DNA of 22,687 nucleotides. Source: Acanthamoeba sp. SK_2022b (lineage: Eukaryota; Discosea; Longamoebia; Acanthamoebidae). The stretch is from assembly GCA_027943245.1 (NCBI GenBank), contig JANDJZ010000829.1, forward strand, positions 1-22,687, written 5' to 3'. The notes under the pieces are model-generated. The model was not told the DNA's origin. It saw only the letters and a list, made by a program, of their open reading frames with translations, and made no database searches. How positions within the stretch are numbered: the stretch's first letter is position 1; every line of letters begins with the position of its first letter. Of this stretch, positions 8,814 to 18,500 are shown one piece after another. A program made the position numbers and the translations under genes.

Positions 8814-10373
8814 ATGGGCGAGGAGGTGCGCGAAACAAGCAAGAAGCGGTGGCCCTGGACCCAGAAGGCCTTTGGTAGGCCGGCCAAGAGCCTGACCCGG
8901 CTCTCCACCCTGCTCCAGTCCTCAAGCTCACCATCCCCATTGCCGCCATTGCCACGGGTGGGGTCCTGCTCGTCTTGCCCGTCTTGCTCGTCTTTGCCAC
9001 CGTCGGCGGCAGCACTGCTTGGCGAACCCGACGAAGAGGAGGAAGCCAGGCGGCTGAGAGCGCTCGAACGCGAGAAGGTGAGGCGAGAGTGGGAGAGGGC
9101 CAACCAGCAAGCAGACTTGTTGGTTCGAGGCTACGCCGTCTCGGTCAAATCGTCTTGTGCAACTTCGACGTGGTCGAGTGGCTTGACACCGCGTAGTGGT
9201 CGGGAGAAGGGAGAACAGGAGAAGGAGTCGGGTGTGGCGAGTAGCAGGAGGGGCGAGAGCATGAAGGCCACGCCAACCAAGACTTGCAGCTACAGCGCCA
9301 ACAGGCACAGCCAAGCCAAGCTGCGCAAGGTGCAGTCGTTCTGCGACTCGGATGAGAGGCTCCCCACGTCAGTGGACCGCAGCAGCAAGGAGAAGAAGGA
9401 CAAGAAGAAGAAGAAGGACAAGAAGGACAAGAAAGAGAAGGAGAGGAAAGACAAGAAACAAGAGAAGAGGAAGCAGAAGGGGAAGAGGACTGTTAAGTCC
9501 AAGGACGACTCGTTCATCTTGCGGCCTGTGTCGTGCAGCACGATGGGCAGGCCCACCCGCTCCTCGAGCGACGCCAGCCCGCGCTCCGTTTCGATCATCA
9601 CCAAGCCCCTCGACGAGGACAACGACGTACTCGCGTCCTCCTGCCTGTACTGCACGCAGACGGTCGCCACCGATACGGAGATGATGACTCTATCCGGCGC
9701 TCGAGTAGACGACTTCGACGAGCAGTCGCGCCTGCTGGCTCTTCACAGGGCTCAGCAGCGCGCCACTTGGGTCCCGCCCCTCGACATGTCCTGGCTGCCT
9801 TCTCCGCCGCCTTCGCCGCCTACCACCACCACTACCACTACCCTTCCCAGCGAGCTGGTCTCGTGGTCCTCGTCTTCCTCCTCCACATCTTCTTCATCAT
9901 CCTACACATCGCCGTGCACGTCTTCGTCATCCGTCCCTTCGCCGTCGAGCTCGGCCCCGAGCGATTTGCCAACGCCGGGATCGCCAACGGGGCCACCAGT
10001 GGTGGTGGTCGCGACGAAGCGTGGCGTGATGATGGAGTGGCTGCACCTGCGCCGCAAGCGAGGGGACACCCGAGTCCACAGCCTGCCCGTACGCCCGAAC
10101 CGCAGCGCCAGCGGCGGCAGCAGCAGTAGCGGAGGCGAGGCCGAGGGCGAGGGCGAGGAGAGCGACTCGCTCAAGGGACACGCGCAGCAGGAGCCGACCA
10201 CGGCGGCGCCGAGCCCAAAGAGCACCAAGCTGCAGGGCGGGACGTCAGGCAAGGTCAGGCGCAGGCGAGGCGGCAAGGTCGAAGGCCAGGATGAGCTGCT
10301 CTCGCTGGGCCTGCCCGGATCGGCGCTGGCGTTTGTCCGGCGGGAGGCGCGGTACGCCGTAGGCCTGCCGTAG
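8814..10373 (+). CDS. Intronless low-complexity protein of unknown function, 519 aa
   Basis: No family recognised. The start at 8814 has a strong GCCATGG context; the frame upstream has no other ATG. No intron is needed to keep the frame. The N-terminus (MGEEVRETSKKRWPWTQKAF) is basic and aromatic, followed by Ser/Pro tracts. A lysine-rich block lies at about residues 185-225, with KEKKDKKKKKDKKDKKEKE-like sequence, probably a nuclear/nucleolar signal or nucleic-acid-binding tail. A more ordered stretch follows (about 240-330: SFILRPVSCSTMGRPTRSS, ITKPLDEDNDVLASSCLYC, DFDEQSRLLALHRAQQRATW). A poly-Ser/Thr run and a Gly/Glu-rich tail precede the C-terminal GLPGSALAFVRREARYAVGLP. Codon use resembles its neighbours, and the frame keeps meaningful composition for 1.5 kb, which argues for a real gene. 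A disordered nuclear protein is a guess. Confidence 0.65.
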   Translation: MGEEVRETSKKRWPWTQKAFGRPAKSLTRLSTLLQSSSSPSPLPPLPRVGSCSSCPSCSSLPPSAAALLGEPDEEEEARRLRALEREKVRREWERANQQADLLVRGYAVSVKSSCATSTWSSGLTPRSGREKGEQEKESGVASSRRGESMKATPTKTCSYSANRHSQAKLRKVQSFCDSDERLPTSVDRSSKEKKDKKKKKDKKDKKEKERKDKKQEKRKQKGKRTVKSKDDSFILRPVSCSTMGRPTRSSSDASPRSVSIITKPLDEDNDVLASSCLYCTQTVATDTEMMTLSGARVDDFDEQSRLLALHRAQQRATWVPPLDMSWLPSPPPSPPTTTTTTTLPSELVSWSSSSSSTSSSSSYTSPCTSSSSVPSPSSSAPSDLPTPGSPTGPPVVVVATKRGVMMEWLHLRRKRGDTRVHSLPVRPNRSASGGSSSSGGEAEGEGEESDSLKGHAQQEPTTAAPSPKSTKLQGGTSGKVRRRRGGKVEGQDELLSLGLPGSALAFVRREARYAVGLP

Positions 10374-10497
10374 GCGGGGGGTGATACTGCTATGACGCCA
10401 ACTGGCGAGATTGGAAAAACGTATCCCAGATCGATTGTCATCAACGGGTTGGGGTAGTTTATGAAAAACAAAACCAAGTGAAAGGCGGTGATGAAGT

Positions 10498-11253
10498 TCA
10501 GAACAGAGAAACCAGGAAGCTGGCGGCGCGGTTGGCGGAGGAGTCCGTCGAAGGAGCCGCGGGGACGGCGGACAAGGCGAGGGCCAGCACGCTCACCCAG
10601 CCACCATCCTGCTCGCCGCGTGGGGCAGCGTCGTAGTAGTCGGGAGCGGCGCCGAACCAGTGGCCGTTGCCCAGGTTGTACTGCCACAGGGCGCAGTCCT
10701 CGTCGCTGCCGTACATGCAGGTGATCACGTCCGAGTTGGTGGTGATGTTCCACGAGCTGGAAGCGTCGATGTCCTCGAGCTCCTCCGGGCCATCTTCAAA
10801 GATCTTGGAGGAGTTGGCCGCCGCCGTCTTCTTCCATGGCGAGTTGGTGGGCCCCCCCGAGGTAGTGAGCTTGGTAAGGAAGTTGCTGAAATCGTATTCG
10901 CCGTTGAAGATGATCACGACGCCCCGCTGGCCCTTTACCCAGTTGTAGATGTTGTCACGGGTCGTATTGGTGATGGTGCCCAGCGGAGAGTCCTCCTCGT
11001 TCTCGGGAAAGACGAGCACATCGACCTGGGACATGGCCTCAGTCCACATTGTGTCGTTGTCGTATTCGGAGATGTTGTAGATGGTGTGGTTGAGGGACAA
11101 GATCAGGCCCTCGAGATTGTAAACTTCACCATCGGTGTCAGGCGCAGTGTCAACGAAACGCGAGTCGGTGCCAAGACCGATGGTGTAGGCGGATGCCAAG
11201 TTGGCGGTGATGGCGAGCCCCAGGCAGAGGGTGATAAGTGTATAGATATTCAT
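10498..11253 (-). CDS. Secreted/surface glycoprotein with QDGGW motif, 251 aa
   Basis: A single exon. A clear signal peptide (about residues 1-22, MNIYTLITLCLGLAITANLA) directs the protein to the secretory route. Six N-glycosylation sequons are visible (NHT, NIS, NDT, NTT, NSS, NIT). The middle reads like an alternating alpha/beta fold: VDVLVFPENE, then a turn, YNWVKGQRGVVIIFNGEYDF. The C-terminal third has LGNGHWFGAAPDYYDAAPRG followed by QDGGWVSVLALAL. That glycine/aromatic pattern recalls secreted proteins with a glutamine-amidotransferase-like core, but I cannot name a family and see no catalytic Cys-His-Glu set. The last 35 residues are hydrophobic then Ser/Ala-rich; a GPI signal is possible but not typical. 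It converges with the 519-aa gene, with a gap of 124 bases. Confidence 0.75.
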   Translation of the reverse strand: MNIYTLITLCLGLAITANLASAYTIGLGTDSRFVDTAPDTDGEVYNLEGLILSLNHTIYNISEYDNDTMWTEAMSQVDVLVFPENEEDSPLGTITNTTRDNIYNWVKGQRGVVIIFNGEYDFSNFLTKLTTSGGPTNSPWKKTAAANSSKIFEDGPEELEDIDASSSWNITTNSDVITCMYGSDEDCALWQYNLGNGHWFGAAPDYYDAAPRGEQDGGWVSVLALALSAVPAAPSTDSSANRAASFLVSLF

Positions 11254-11300
11254 GCTTGCTGAGCCGGATACTTGTGAATGCAGACCGTGTGGAGTGGCGC

Positions 11301-11309
11301 GTTTTATGG
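11301..11309 (-). promoter_or_regulatory. TATA-like element of the secreted glycoprotein gene
   Basis: CCATAAAAC on the minus strand, about 50 bases upstream of the ATG at 11253, is a plausible TATA position given a short leader. Assigned by sequence and distance only. Confidence 0.35.
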
Positions 11310-11700
11310 AGGGGCTGGTTGACTCAGTGATGTGAGTTGGTCAGACAAAGAAGTGGGCGGCGGCACGGTAGTACCTGGCCATAACCAGTACATACGAAAC
11401 CGGAGATTAACTAAGCCAATCCCGATCTTTACTTGCTTTCCTGGCCCTTGTAATTGGCCGACCTCTTGAAACTGGGAGACCGGTCAGCTGCGGTTGGTCG
11501 CCCAGATTCAACCATGCACCGCAGATCTCTGGTGCAGAATCTCGTCGGCAGTGGCGAACCCATGTCGCTATTAAACGACGCACTTCGCTGACGCCCTGGC
11601 GGTGAAGATGTTGCGCAAACCCGTAGCACCTGCCAGCAAGACCTTGCCTGACATTGGCGGAGGTCACGCCATCCCGAAGTTGTTTTCTTCTTCAACTGTC

Positions 11701-11710
11701 GCCACGTGGC
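11701..11710. promoter_or_regulatory. G-box/E-box palindrome GCCACGTGGC
   Basis: A perfect 10-base palindrome with a CACGTG core, the site class bound by bHLH and bZIP factors. It sits about 118 bases upstream of the hydrolase ATG, inside a divergent promoter region. Binding is inferred. Confidence 0.35.
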
Positions 11711-11827
11711 AACCTCCGCCTTGGCGACGTGACAGAGTGCCAGCAGAGTGTCGCGGTTGACTCTTGCTCGCGCCACGTTCTAGGATTTTTTGGGTTTGTT
11801 TTTTTGTTTTGTGTTTTGCACACCACG

Positions 11828-12811
11828 ATGGCTGCGAGCAGCAAGCAAGGGGCTGGGCGCCAGGTGCTGCGCTACGCTTTTTTGCACGGGTTTGCGTCAA
11901 GTCCAAAGACGCGGAAGGGCACACTACTGGCGGAGTCGTTGGCGCAGGCGGTGGCTCCTGTTGGCAGTCCCGTCCATCTGCACCTGCCGGACCTCAACCA
12001 GCCGTCTTTTGCTCGCCTCACCTACACCGACGCTCTCGCCGCCCTGGACCGCCTCCACCGTGCTGAGCTAGACCTCGCACAGGCGAATGAAGGTGACCTA
12101 TTTAAAATTGATATTATTGATAAACTTTATCGCTTTATTGCCTTTATTTTTTAACCTTGTGTCTCAGGCGAACTGAAGTGGTGCTTGATCGGTTCGTCAA
12201 TGGGAGGCTATCTGGCGGCAAGGTGGGCTGAGCTTCACCCCGAACGCGTGCACAAGGCCGTTTTGCTCTGCCCTGGTGCTGTCGTCTCATGTTTCCTCTC
12301 TCCCTGTGGTCTTCTCTCACCAGTTGTCTCTTTCAGGCTTTGACCTGCCCAGCCGATGGCCAGTCATGCTTGGCGACGTCGCCTTCCGCCAGTGGCGCGA
12401 GAAGGGATTCCTGGTTTCTCTCCCTCCCTCACCCCAAGTCATCAACTACAGCAAAGTGACCAGCCCACCAATGACCGGGGGGGGGGGTGACAGGTGATGC
12501 CAGACTCGAACAAGACGAACACGCCGCTTCACTACCGCTTCATAGAAGACTCCACGTTCAATCACCCGACCTACCCGTCGCCGCAGTGCCCCATCTCGAT
12601 AGTGCACGGCACGAGGGACGACACGGTGCCGGTGGCGACGAGCCGCGAGTTCGTGCGACAGAGCCCACACACGCGAACGCTCATCGAGGTGGACGACGGG
12701 CACGACCTGCTGGCCTCCATGCCCGTCATCGAAAAGGAGGTGATGCGCTTCTTCGACCTGGCGGTCAAACAAGAGGAGGCGGAGGAGCCAGCCAGCAGCT
12801 CAGGCTCATGA
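11828..12811 (+). CDS. YqiA-like alpha/beta hydrolase (putative esterase), 255 aa
   Basis: Probable cytosolic serine esterase of the YqiA/UPF0227-like alpha/beta-hydrolase group; the substrate is unknown. Exons: 11828-12092, 12168-12275, 12337-12413 and 12494-12811. The oxyanion-side motif YAFLHGFASSPKTRKG lies near the N-terminus. The nucleophile elbow is GSSMGG, with Ser99 formed across the first intron region. The acid is Asp192 in HGTRDDTVP and the base His220 in DDGHDLL, so the catalytic triad is complete and in the usual order. TPLHYRFIEDS matches the lid/cap segment typical of these enzymes. No signal peptide is seen. Intron 3 (12414-12493) ends with a run of G before GACAG; reading straight through would give a frame mismatch, which supports splicing. 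Length is a little over that of the bacterial relatives because of a short head and a Glu/Ser tail. ATTAAA at 12866-12871 is a likely poly(A) signal. Confidence 0.87.
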
Positions 12812-12865
12812 AAGGAAGCCACAAAGGGGCCAAAATGCATGTTTGTTGTTGGTTGGTGTAGAGCT

Positions 12866-12871
12866 CATTAA
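12866..12871 (+). terminator. Poly(A) signal ATTAAA of the hydrolase gene
   Basis: The ATTAAA variant hexamer lies 55 bases past the stop, and a second ATTAAA follows shortly after it. It lies in the 119-base convergent spacer with the IPT gene. Confidence 0.45.
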
Positions 12872-12930
12872 AATACATATTAAAAGAGTTATATAAATAA
12901 TTTGACCAATCATCGCTGCGGGGGAGCAAG

Positions 12931-13769
12931 TCAGCAGAAGCCGCCGGTCTTGTTGGGCAACACGGTGTAGGTAGCGGTCGAGGTGGCCTTGCCGTTGGGG
13001 GTCGTGACCGTGATCTTGACGGGCCCGTCGGCACACTTGAGCAGCGAGGGCACCTTTGGCGATGGCGATGAAGATGAGAAGCCAGCATGGTCAAAAGAGA
13101 GGGGGGGAGGGAGAGGAGAGAGAGCGTACGGTGAGGCCGATGGACCGGGACTGGTAGATGGCGGGGCTGGGGATGAGCACGTCGCCCATGTGCACCTGGG
13201 TCTGGCCCACCACGAAGTTCTCGCCGTTGACGTAGAGCCAGCAGTCCGTGCCGCCGGCGGCGGTCGAGAAGTGGTGGATGGTCGGCGGGTTGATGGGCAC
13301 GCCGATGGAAAAGATCTGCGACGACGGCTCGCTCTTGCCGTACTTGGTCGCCACCTGCACCCGAACGAACCTGCGCACGAACAAAAACGCGTGAGGCCCA
13401 GCAAGAAAGAGCGCCTCAAACTAGACTATGATGATCAACGCACGTGTCCTTGTTGCCGGCGGGAATGGTGAGGCCAAGTGACCCGTCGCTGTAGACGTGG
13501 GGGGTGAGGGGACCCGAGACGGAGTCCGAGAAGGCCGAGACGAGGTACGCGGTGGTGTTGCCGGGGCCGGGGAGGAAGTTCGACCCCGAGACGTAGAGCC
13601 ACTCGCCCGGCGGGCCCATGAGCGAGGAGATGCTTGTGACAGAGGGGCGACCGTCGGTTGGGGTGAAGCTGCGCTGGGTCTGAAGACCGGGCGGAGGGTA
13701 CGGGTGGGGAGAACAAAGCACGGGCACCGCCAAAGCGACAAAGACAAGGAAGAAGCCCAAGAGATGCAT
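12931..13769 (-). CDS. Secreted IPT/TIG-domain protein, 229 aa
   Basis: Exons (minus): 13769-13444, 13370-13130 and 13053-12931. A signal peptide (about residues 1-20, MHLLGFFLVFVALAVPVLCS) predicts secretion or surface display. Two immunoglobulin-like IPT/TIG units follow. The first has PSVTSISSLMGPPGEWLYVS then GSNFLPG; the second has PPTIHHFSTAAGGTDCWLYV then NGENFVVGQTQVHMG. Both show the diagnostic pattern of an N-terminal PxI/V strand, a hydrophobic-G-x-N-F turn and a later strand with a small final domain edge (PVKITVTTPNGKATSTATYT). No transmembrane segment is visible, and the chain ends in Cys. Such modules bind carbohydrate or protein in adhesins and plexins; the partner here is unknown. 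Phases 2 and 0 keep the frame across the GTGCGT and GTACGC donors. Confidence 0.82.
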
Positions 13770-14502
13770 TCGAATTACGAAGACGGGAAAGAAGAGCCCT
13801 TCTGCGCGCTCGTAATAAGCAAAATATTCAAGGAAATGGGATATTCTCTTTAGCTTTGGGCTGATTCGCGGCCAGAAAAAGAGGATCTTGCCCTGAAAAA
13901 CTCTGAAACATCGGCCACGTTCTACCCTTGTTTTGTACCTAATGTGCTTTTACCCTTTCACATACTTGACCATGATGCTCTTCCTTTCCTTCATTTCTAT
14001 CAGCTCTATTATGCAGGAAGGGGGACAGGTCAGATATGCAATATACACAAGTTTTGCAATAAACACATTTAAGGCTACATGCTCTCAATTTGTGATTGGC
14101 CAGTGAAAGCTGCTGCTTTCATTGTGTTTTGGAAAAAACCTGTGTACTTGTGTCCTCATGATACTAGTGCTCTCTGAGAAAATAAGATAAACAATTTTTT
14201 TAAAAAATAGTGTAGAAGGCAAAAGCCCTTTCAATCTCTGGCAAATTGCAAGGCATGCAGTGTTAAGTCAATGGCCACACCAAGAACATGGGGTGGCACA
14301 TAAAAGTTGCGAATGTGCCACAGTATTCATGCTCAGACATCTGTTCAACACTCTTTGGCTGGTGGTCAATGCCGAGCACTTCAGCGCTATCTACACTTGA
14401 TGGTTTTTGTTTTAAATACTTGTTTGTCCTCTCCGCCCCTCTAATCAAGGTGGCGATTCTCAAGAGCAGGATTGGTGAACACAGAAGCTTTTTAATGCAG
14501 CT
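13770..14502. other. Intergenic region, AT-richer, no gene recognised
   Basis: This lies between the IPT gene start and the eL30 stop (both minus). Base composition is visibly lower in GC than the flanks. The short open frames have no family. An ATTGG (inverted CCAAT) lies at about 14094-14098 and an ATTAAA (minus, 14496-14491) sits just past the eL30 stop. It should hold the IPT promoter and eL30 3' end; I saw no folded RNA that I could defend. Confidence 0.45.
14491..14496 (-). terminator. Poly(A) signal ATTAAA of eL30
   Basis: ATTAAA on the minus strand lies 6 bases after the TAA stop at 14503, implying a very short 3' UTR. Confidence 0.4.
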
Positions 14503-15154
14503 TTACTGGTTGCCAGGCAGCTGACGGATGATGTCCGAGTCACCAGGGTCGGTGATGCTGAGCGAAGACACGCGGAAGTACTTACCGCAGGCAGTACCAA
14601 GATCGATGTTGTCTACACAGAGGGAGATTGAATTAGAAAGGAAACGTTGAGTGCTGCAGCACAGTGCACGAAGTGCTGAGGAGGCGTACTGCCAGTGTAG
14701 TGGTGGACACCAGTCTTGGCAAGCATGGCGTAGTACTCAATCTCGGACTTCCTCAGGGGAGGGCAGTTGCTCGAGATGATGATGAGCTTGGCCTTACCCT
14801 GGCGGAGCGACTTGAGGGTCGACTTGTAGCCGAGGGTGTACTTGCCGGACTTCATGACGAGGGCAAGGCGAGAGTTGATGCTCTCCTGGGCCTTTTTCTG
14901 TATGGCAGGAAGGTTAAAGTCAGCCACATAGCTGGGGAGGTGACTGCACTGCGATTTGCAACGCGAACGGGCGCGGATGGACGAACGATATGATTAATTG
15001 ATTCGTGTAGAATCTCTTAATCGCATCGAATGGAGACGAATCACATCCAGCCTCTCGCTTGCGTGCGGGATGCAGCAGCACATCACGAAATAGGAGACGA
15101 AAAAGGCCACTCCACGGGTCGTAAGATACGAACCTGCTTCTTAGTGGACACCAT
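14503..15154 (-). CDS. RPL30: 60S ribosomal protein eL30
   Basis: Cytosolic large-subunit protein of the L7Ae-like RNA-binding fold. Exons (minus): 15154-15134, 14897-14690 and 14612-14503; 112 aa, the usual eukaryotic length. Exon 1 encodes only MVSTKKQ, a typical ribosomal-protein arrangement. Diagnostic stretches are [40 protein letters not shown] and, across the second intron, HHYTG joined to [15 protein letters not shown]. The C-terminus reads [17 protein letters not shown]. Phases 0 and 1 keep the frame. It is divergent from SF3B1 with 351 bases between ATGs. The leader side is rich in pyrimidines, as in TOP-type ribosomal-protein mRNAs. In yeast this protein represses splicing of its own pre-mRNA; whether the 236-base first intron here is controlled that way is not visible. 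Confidence 0.97.
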
Positions 15155-15505
15155 TTTCGAGATGTGAGGAGGATCGAGTCGCTGCCGTGAGAGGAGAGAA
15201 GAGGGATGGCGTCGAAGCGAGAAGGAAGAAGAAAGACCTTTTACCTCACGCCCGGAAATAACCACGAACAGAGGTGGATGACGTCATCACATACTTGTCA
15301 TATTAGAGAAAGCGAAGAAAATTATCATATGAGAAAATTTGTTGCCACTGATTTTCTCTTCTACTCATCTGGTTTCATTCGCAGCTGCGCACCGGTAGAG
15401 GCGCCCACCGACAGACGGTCATCATTTTTGTTCAACTGCGGTGAGGATCAGCGACATAGATTCACTAGCCGCGCAGCGCAAGCATTTTTTAATTATAATC
15501 GCAGC
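15155..15505. promoter_or_regulatory. Divergent promoter region of eL30 and SF3B1
   Basis: A 351-base gap between head-to-head housekeeping genes. The eL30 side is polypyrimidine on the minus strand; the SF3B1 side is AT-richer. The SF3B1 reading frame stays open across most of it (from an ATG at 15206), but the encoded sequence has no SF3B1 likeness and is taken as leader. Confidence 0.45.
15189..15236 (-). promoter_or_regulatory. Pyrimidine-rich element at the eL30 5' end
   Basis: The minus strand reads as long C/T runs (for example CTTTCTTCTTCCTTCTC and TCCCTCTTCTCTCCTCTC), 35-82 bases upstream of the eL30 ATG. This resembles the C/T-rich starts of ribosomal-protein mRNAs. The transcription start is not known. 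Confidence 0.35.
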
Positions 15506-18500
15506 ATGAGCGACAAAGTGGCATTCGCATCGGCTGGGGCCTTCGATAAAGATCTCTACTCGGATGGAAAGGAGGCATACGCGAAGGAATTGCCCGCCGA
15601 TGAGAGTAATGGGGACAATGGACACAAACAACCCACTACGGAAGCACCAAAGAAAAAGAGGCGGAGGTGGGACGAGACGCCCGTAGCCGCCCCCGTCTCG
15701 CAATGGGACGATGATGGATCAGCCACACCAGCAGCGCCAGCGACCGGCAGTCGCTGGGACGACGCGACCCCCACCGCCACGGCCGAGGCCACCCCCACCG
15801 CCAAGAAGCCTAGGCGAAATCGCTGGGACGAGACGCCAGTCGCCGCGACGCCGACCGACGGCGCTCGTCGGAGCGGCTGGGACGAGACGCCGAAGAAGGG
15901 CACGGGCGAGGAGACGCCGCGAAAGAGGTCGCGCTGGGACGAGACGCCGGCCAATGTGCCCCTGGGGGCGGCTACGCCGGTGGGGGCCTCGGCGTTCGAT
16001 GCCATGGGGGCGACCCCGGTCGGTAATTTCGCGAACATCCAGACGCCCACGCCGGGGCAGCTGCAATTCATGACGCCCGAGCAGATGCACGCGATGCGCT
16101 GGGAGCGGGACGTGGATGAGAGGAACAGGCCCCTGAGCGATGAGGAGCTCGACGAGCTGATGCCCTCGGAGGGGTACAGCATCCTCGAGCCGCCGGCCTC
16201 GTACAAGCCCATCCGCACGCCGGCGCGCAAGATCGCGTGGACGCCCACGCCGCTGACGGGCGACGGGGGCTTCATGATGGCCGAGGACGACCTGGGGGGC
16301 GGGGCGGGGTCGCACGGGGGGGTGGACCTGGAGCAGCCCGCGGGGAACCTGCCGGCGATCAAGCCCGAGGACAAGCCCTACTTCGAGGCGCTGCTGCAGG
16401 ACGTGAACGAGGAGGAGCTGAGCATCGAGGAGCAGAAGGAGCGCAAGATCATGAAGCTGCTGCTCAAGATCAAGAACGGGACGCCGCCGATGCGCAAGCA
16501 GGCCCTGCGGCAGATCACCGACAAGGCGCGGGAGTTCGGGCCGGGCCCGCTGTTCAACCAGATCCTGCCGCTGCTGATGTCGCCGACGCTGGAGGACCAG
16601 GAGCGGCACCTGCTGGTGAAGGTGATCGACCGGGTGCTGTACAAGCTGGACGACCTGGTGCGGCCGTTCGTGCACAACATCCTGGTGGTGATCGAGCCGC
16701 TGCTGATCGACGAGGACTACTACGCGCGGGTGGAGGGGCGGGAGATCATCTCGAACCTGAGCAAGGCGGCGGGGCTGGCCACGATGATCGCGACGATGCG
16801 GCCGGACATCGACAACGTGGACGAGTACGTGCGCAACACCACCGCGCGGGCCTTCTCGGTGGTGGCCTCGGCGCTGGGCATCCCGGCGCTGCTGCCCTTC
16901 CTGCGGGCCGTGTGCCAGAGCAAGAAGTCGTGGCAGGCGCGGCACACGGGCATCAAGATCGTGCAGCAGATCGCGATCCTGATGGGCTGCGCGGTGCTGC
17001 CCCACCTCCGGAGCCTGGTGGACATCATCAAGCACGGGCTCGAGGACGAGCAGCAGAAGGTGCGCACCATCACGGCCCTCTCCATCGCCGCGCTGGCCGA
17101 GGCGGCCACGCCCTACGGCATCGAGTCGTTCGACGTGGTGCTCAAGCCGCTGTGGTACGGCATCCGCAAGCACCGGGGCAAGGGCCTGGCGGCGTTCCTC
17201 AAGGCCATCGGGTTCATCATCCCGCTCATGGACGCCGAGTACGCCAACTACTACACCAAGGAGGTGATGGTGATCCTCATCCGCGAGTTCTCCTCGCCCG
17301 ACGAGGAGATGAAGAAGATCGTGCTCAAGGTGGTCAAGCAGTGCGTGGCCACCGAGGGCGTCACCGCCCAGTACGTGCGCGACGAGATCCTCCCCGAGTT
17401 CTTCAAGTGCTTCTGGATCCGCCGCATGGCCCTCGACCGCCGCAACTACCGCCAGCTCGTCGACACCACCGTCGAGCTGGCCCACAAGGTGGGCGCCGCC
17501 GAGATCGTCGGGCGCGTCGTGGACGACCTCAAGGACGAGTCGGAGCCCTACCGCAAGATGGTGATGGAGACGGTCGACCGCGTGGTGCAGGGCCTGGGCG
17601 CCTCCGACGTCGACGCGCGCCTCGAGGAGCAGCTCATCGACGGCATCCTCTACGCCTTCCAGGAGCAGACCTCGGACGACTCGCACGCCATCCTCAACGG
17701 GTTCGGGACCGTGGTCAACGCGCTCAACCTGCGCTGCAAGGCCTACCTGCCCCAGATCGCCGGCACCATCAAGTGGCGCCTCAACAACAAGTCGGCCAAG
17801 GTGCGCCAGCAGGCCGCGGACCTGATCGCGCGCATCGCGCCGGTGATGAAGACGTGCGGGGAGGAGAAGCTGATGGGCCACCTGGGCGTGGTGCTGTACG
17901 AGTACCTCGGGGAGGAGTACCCCGAGGTGCTGGGCTCGATCCTGGGCGGGCTCAAGGCCATCGTCAACGTGATCGGCATGGAGAAGATGACGCCCCCGAT
18001 CAAGGACCTGCTCCCGCGCCTCACGCCCATCCTCAAGAACCGCCACGAGAAGGTGCAGGAGAACTGCATCGACCTCGTCGGGCGCATCGCCGACCGCGGG
18101 GCCGAGTACGTGGCGGCGCGGGAGTGGATGCGCATCTGCTTCGAGCTGCTGGACATGCTCAAGGCCCACAAGAAGGCCATCCGGCGGGCCACGGTCAACA
18201 CCTTTGGCTACATCGCCAAGGCCATCGGGCCGCAGGACGTGCTCGCCACCCTCCTCAACAACCTCAAGGTGCAGGAGCGCCAGAACCGCGTCTGCACCAC
18301 CGTGGCCATCGCCATCGTCGCCGAGACCTGCCAGCCCTTCACCGTCCTCCCCGCCCTCATGAACGAGTACCGCGTCCCCGAGCTCAACGTCCAGAACGGC
18401 GTCCTCAAGGCCCTCTCCTTCCTCTTCGAGTACATCGGCGAGATGGGCAAGGACTACTGCTACGCCGTCACCCCGCTCCTCGAGGACGCCCTCATGGACC

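Larger units (their letters stand above)
11254..11827. other. Divergent intergenic region between the secreted glycoprotein and the hydrolase
   Basis: A 574-base region between start codons facing apart. For the minus gene a TATA-like CCATAAAAC lies at 11309-11301, about 50 bases before the ATG. A TGACTCA (AP-1/GCN4-type core) lies at 11320-11326, and a perfect 10-bp G-box palindrome GCCACGTGGC at about 11701-11710. A GC-rich block (11400-11770) has short overlapping open frames on both strands without any recognised domain. A T-rich run (about 11787-11815) precedes the hydrolase start. Confidence 0.45.

Noticed and set aside
9290..9670. A Phe/Leu/Ser-rich minus frame resembling a membrane protein
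   Set aside because: It is the complement of the Lys-rich block of the 519-aa gene; AAG/GAG codons on plus read CTT/CTC on minus and mimic hydrophobic segments.
12983..13471. A 162-codon plus frame over the IPT gene
   Set aside because: It is the shadow of the minus-strand IPT exons, which have a signal peptide, two IPT units and phase-consistent introns.
14140..14200. A possible C/D-box snoRNA (ATGATA and CTGA-like motifs)
   Set aside because: Boxes are imperfect, no terminal stem pairs them, and no guide match could be judged; chance occurrence is likely.
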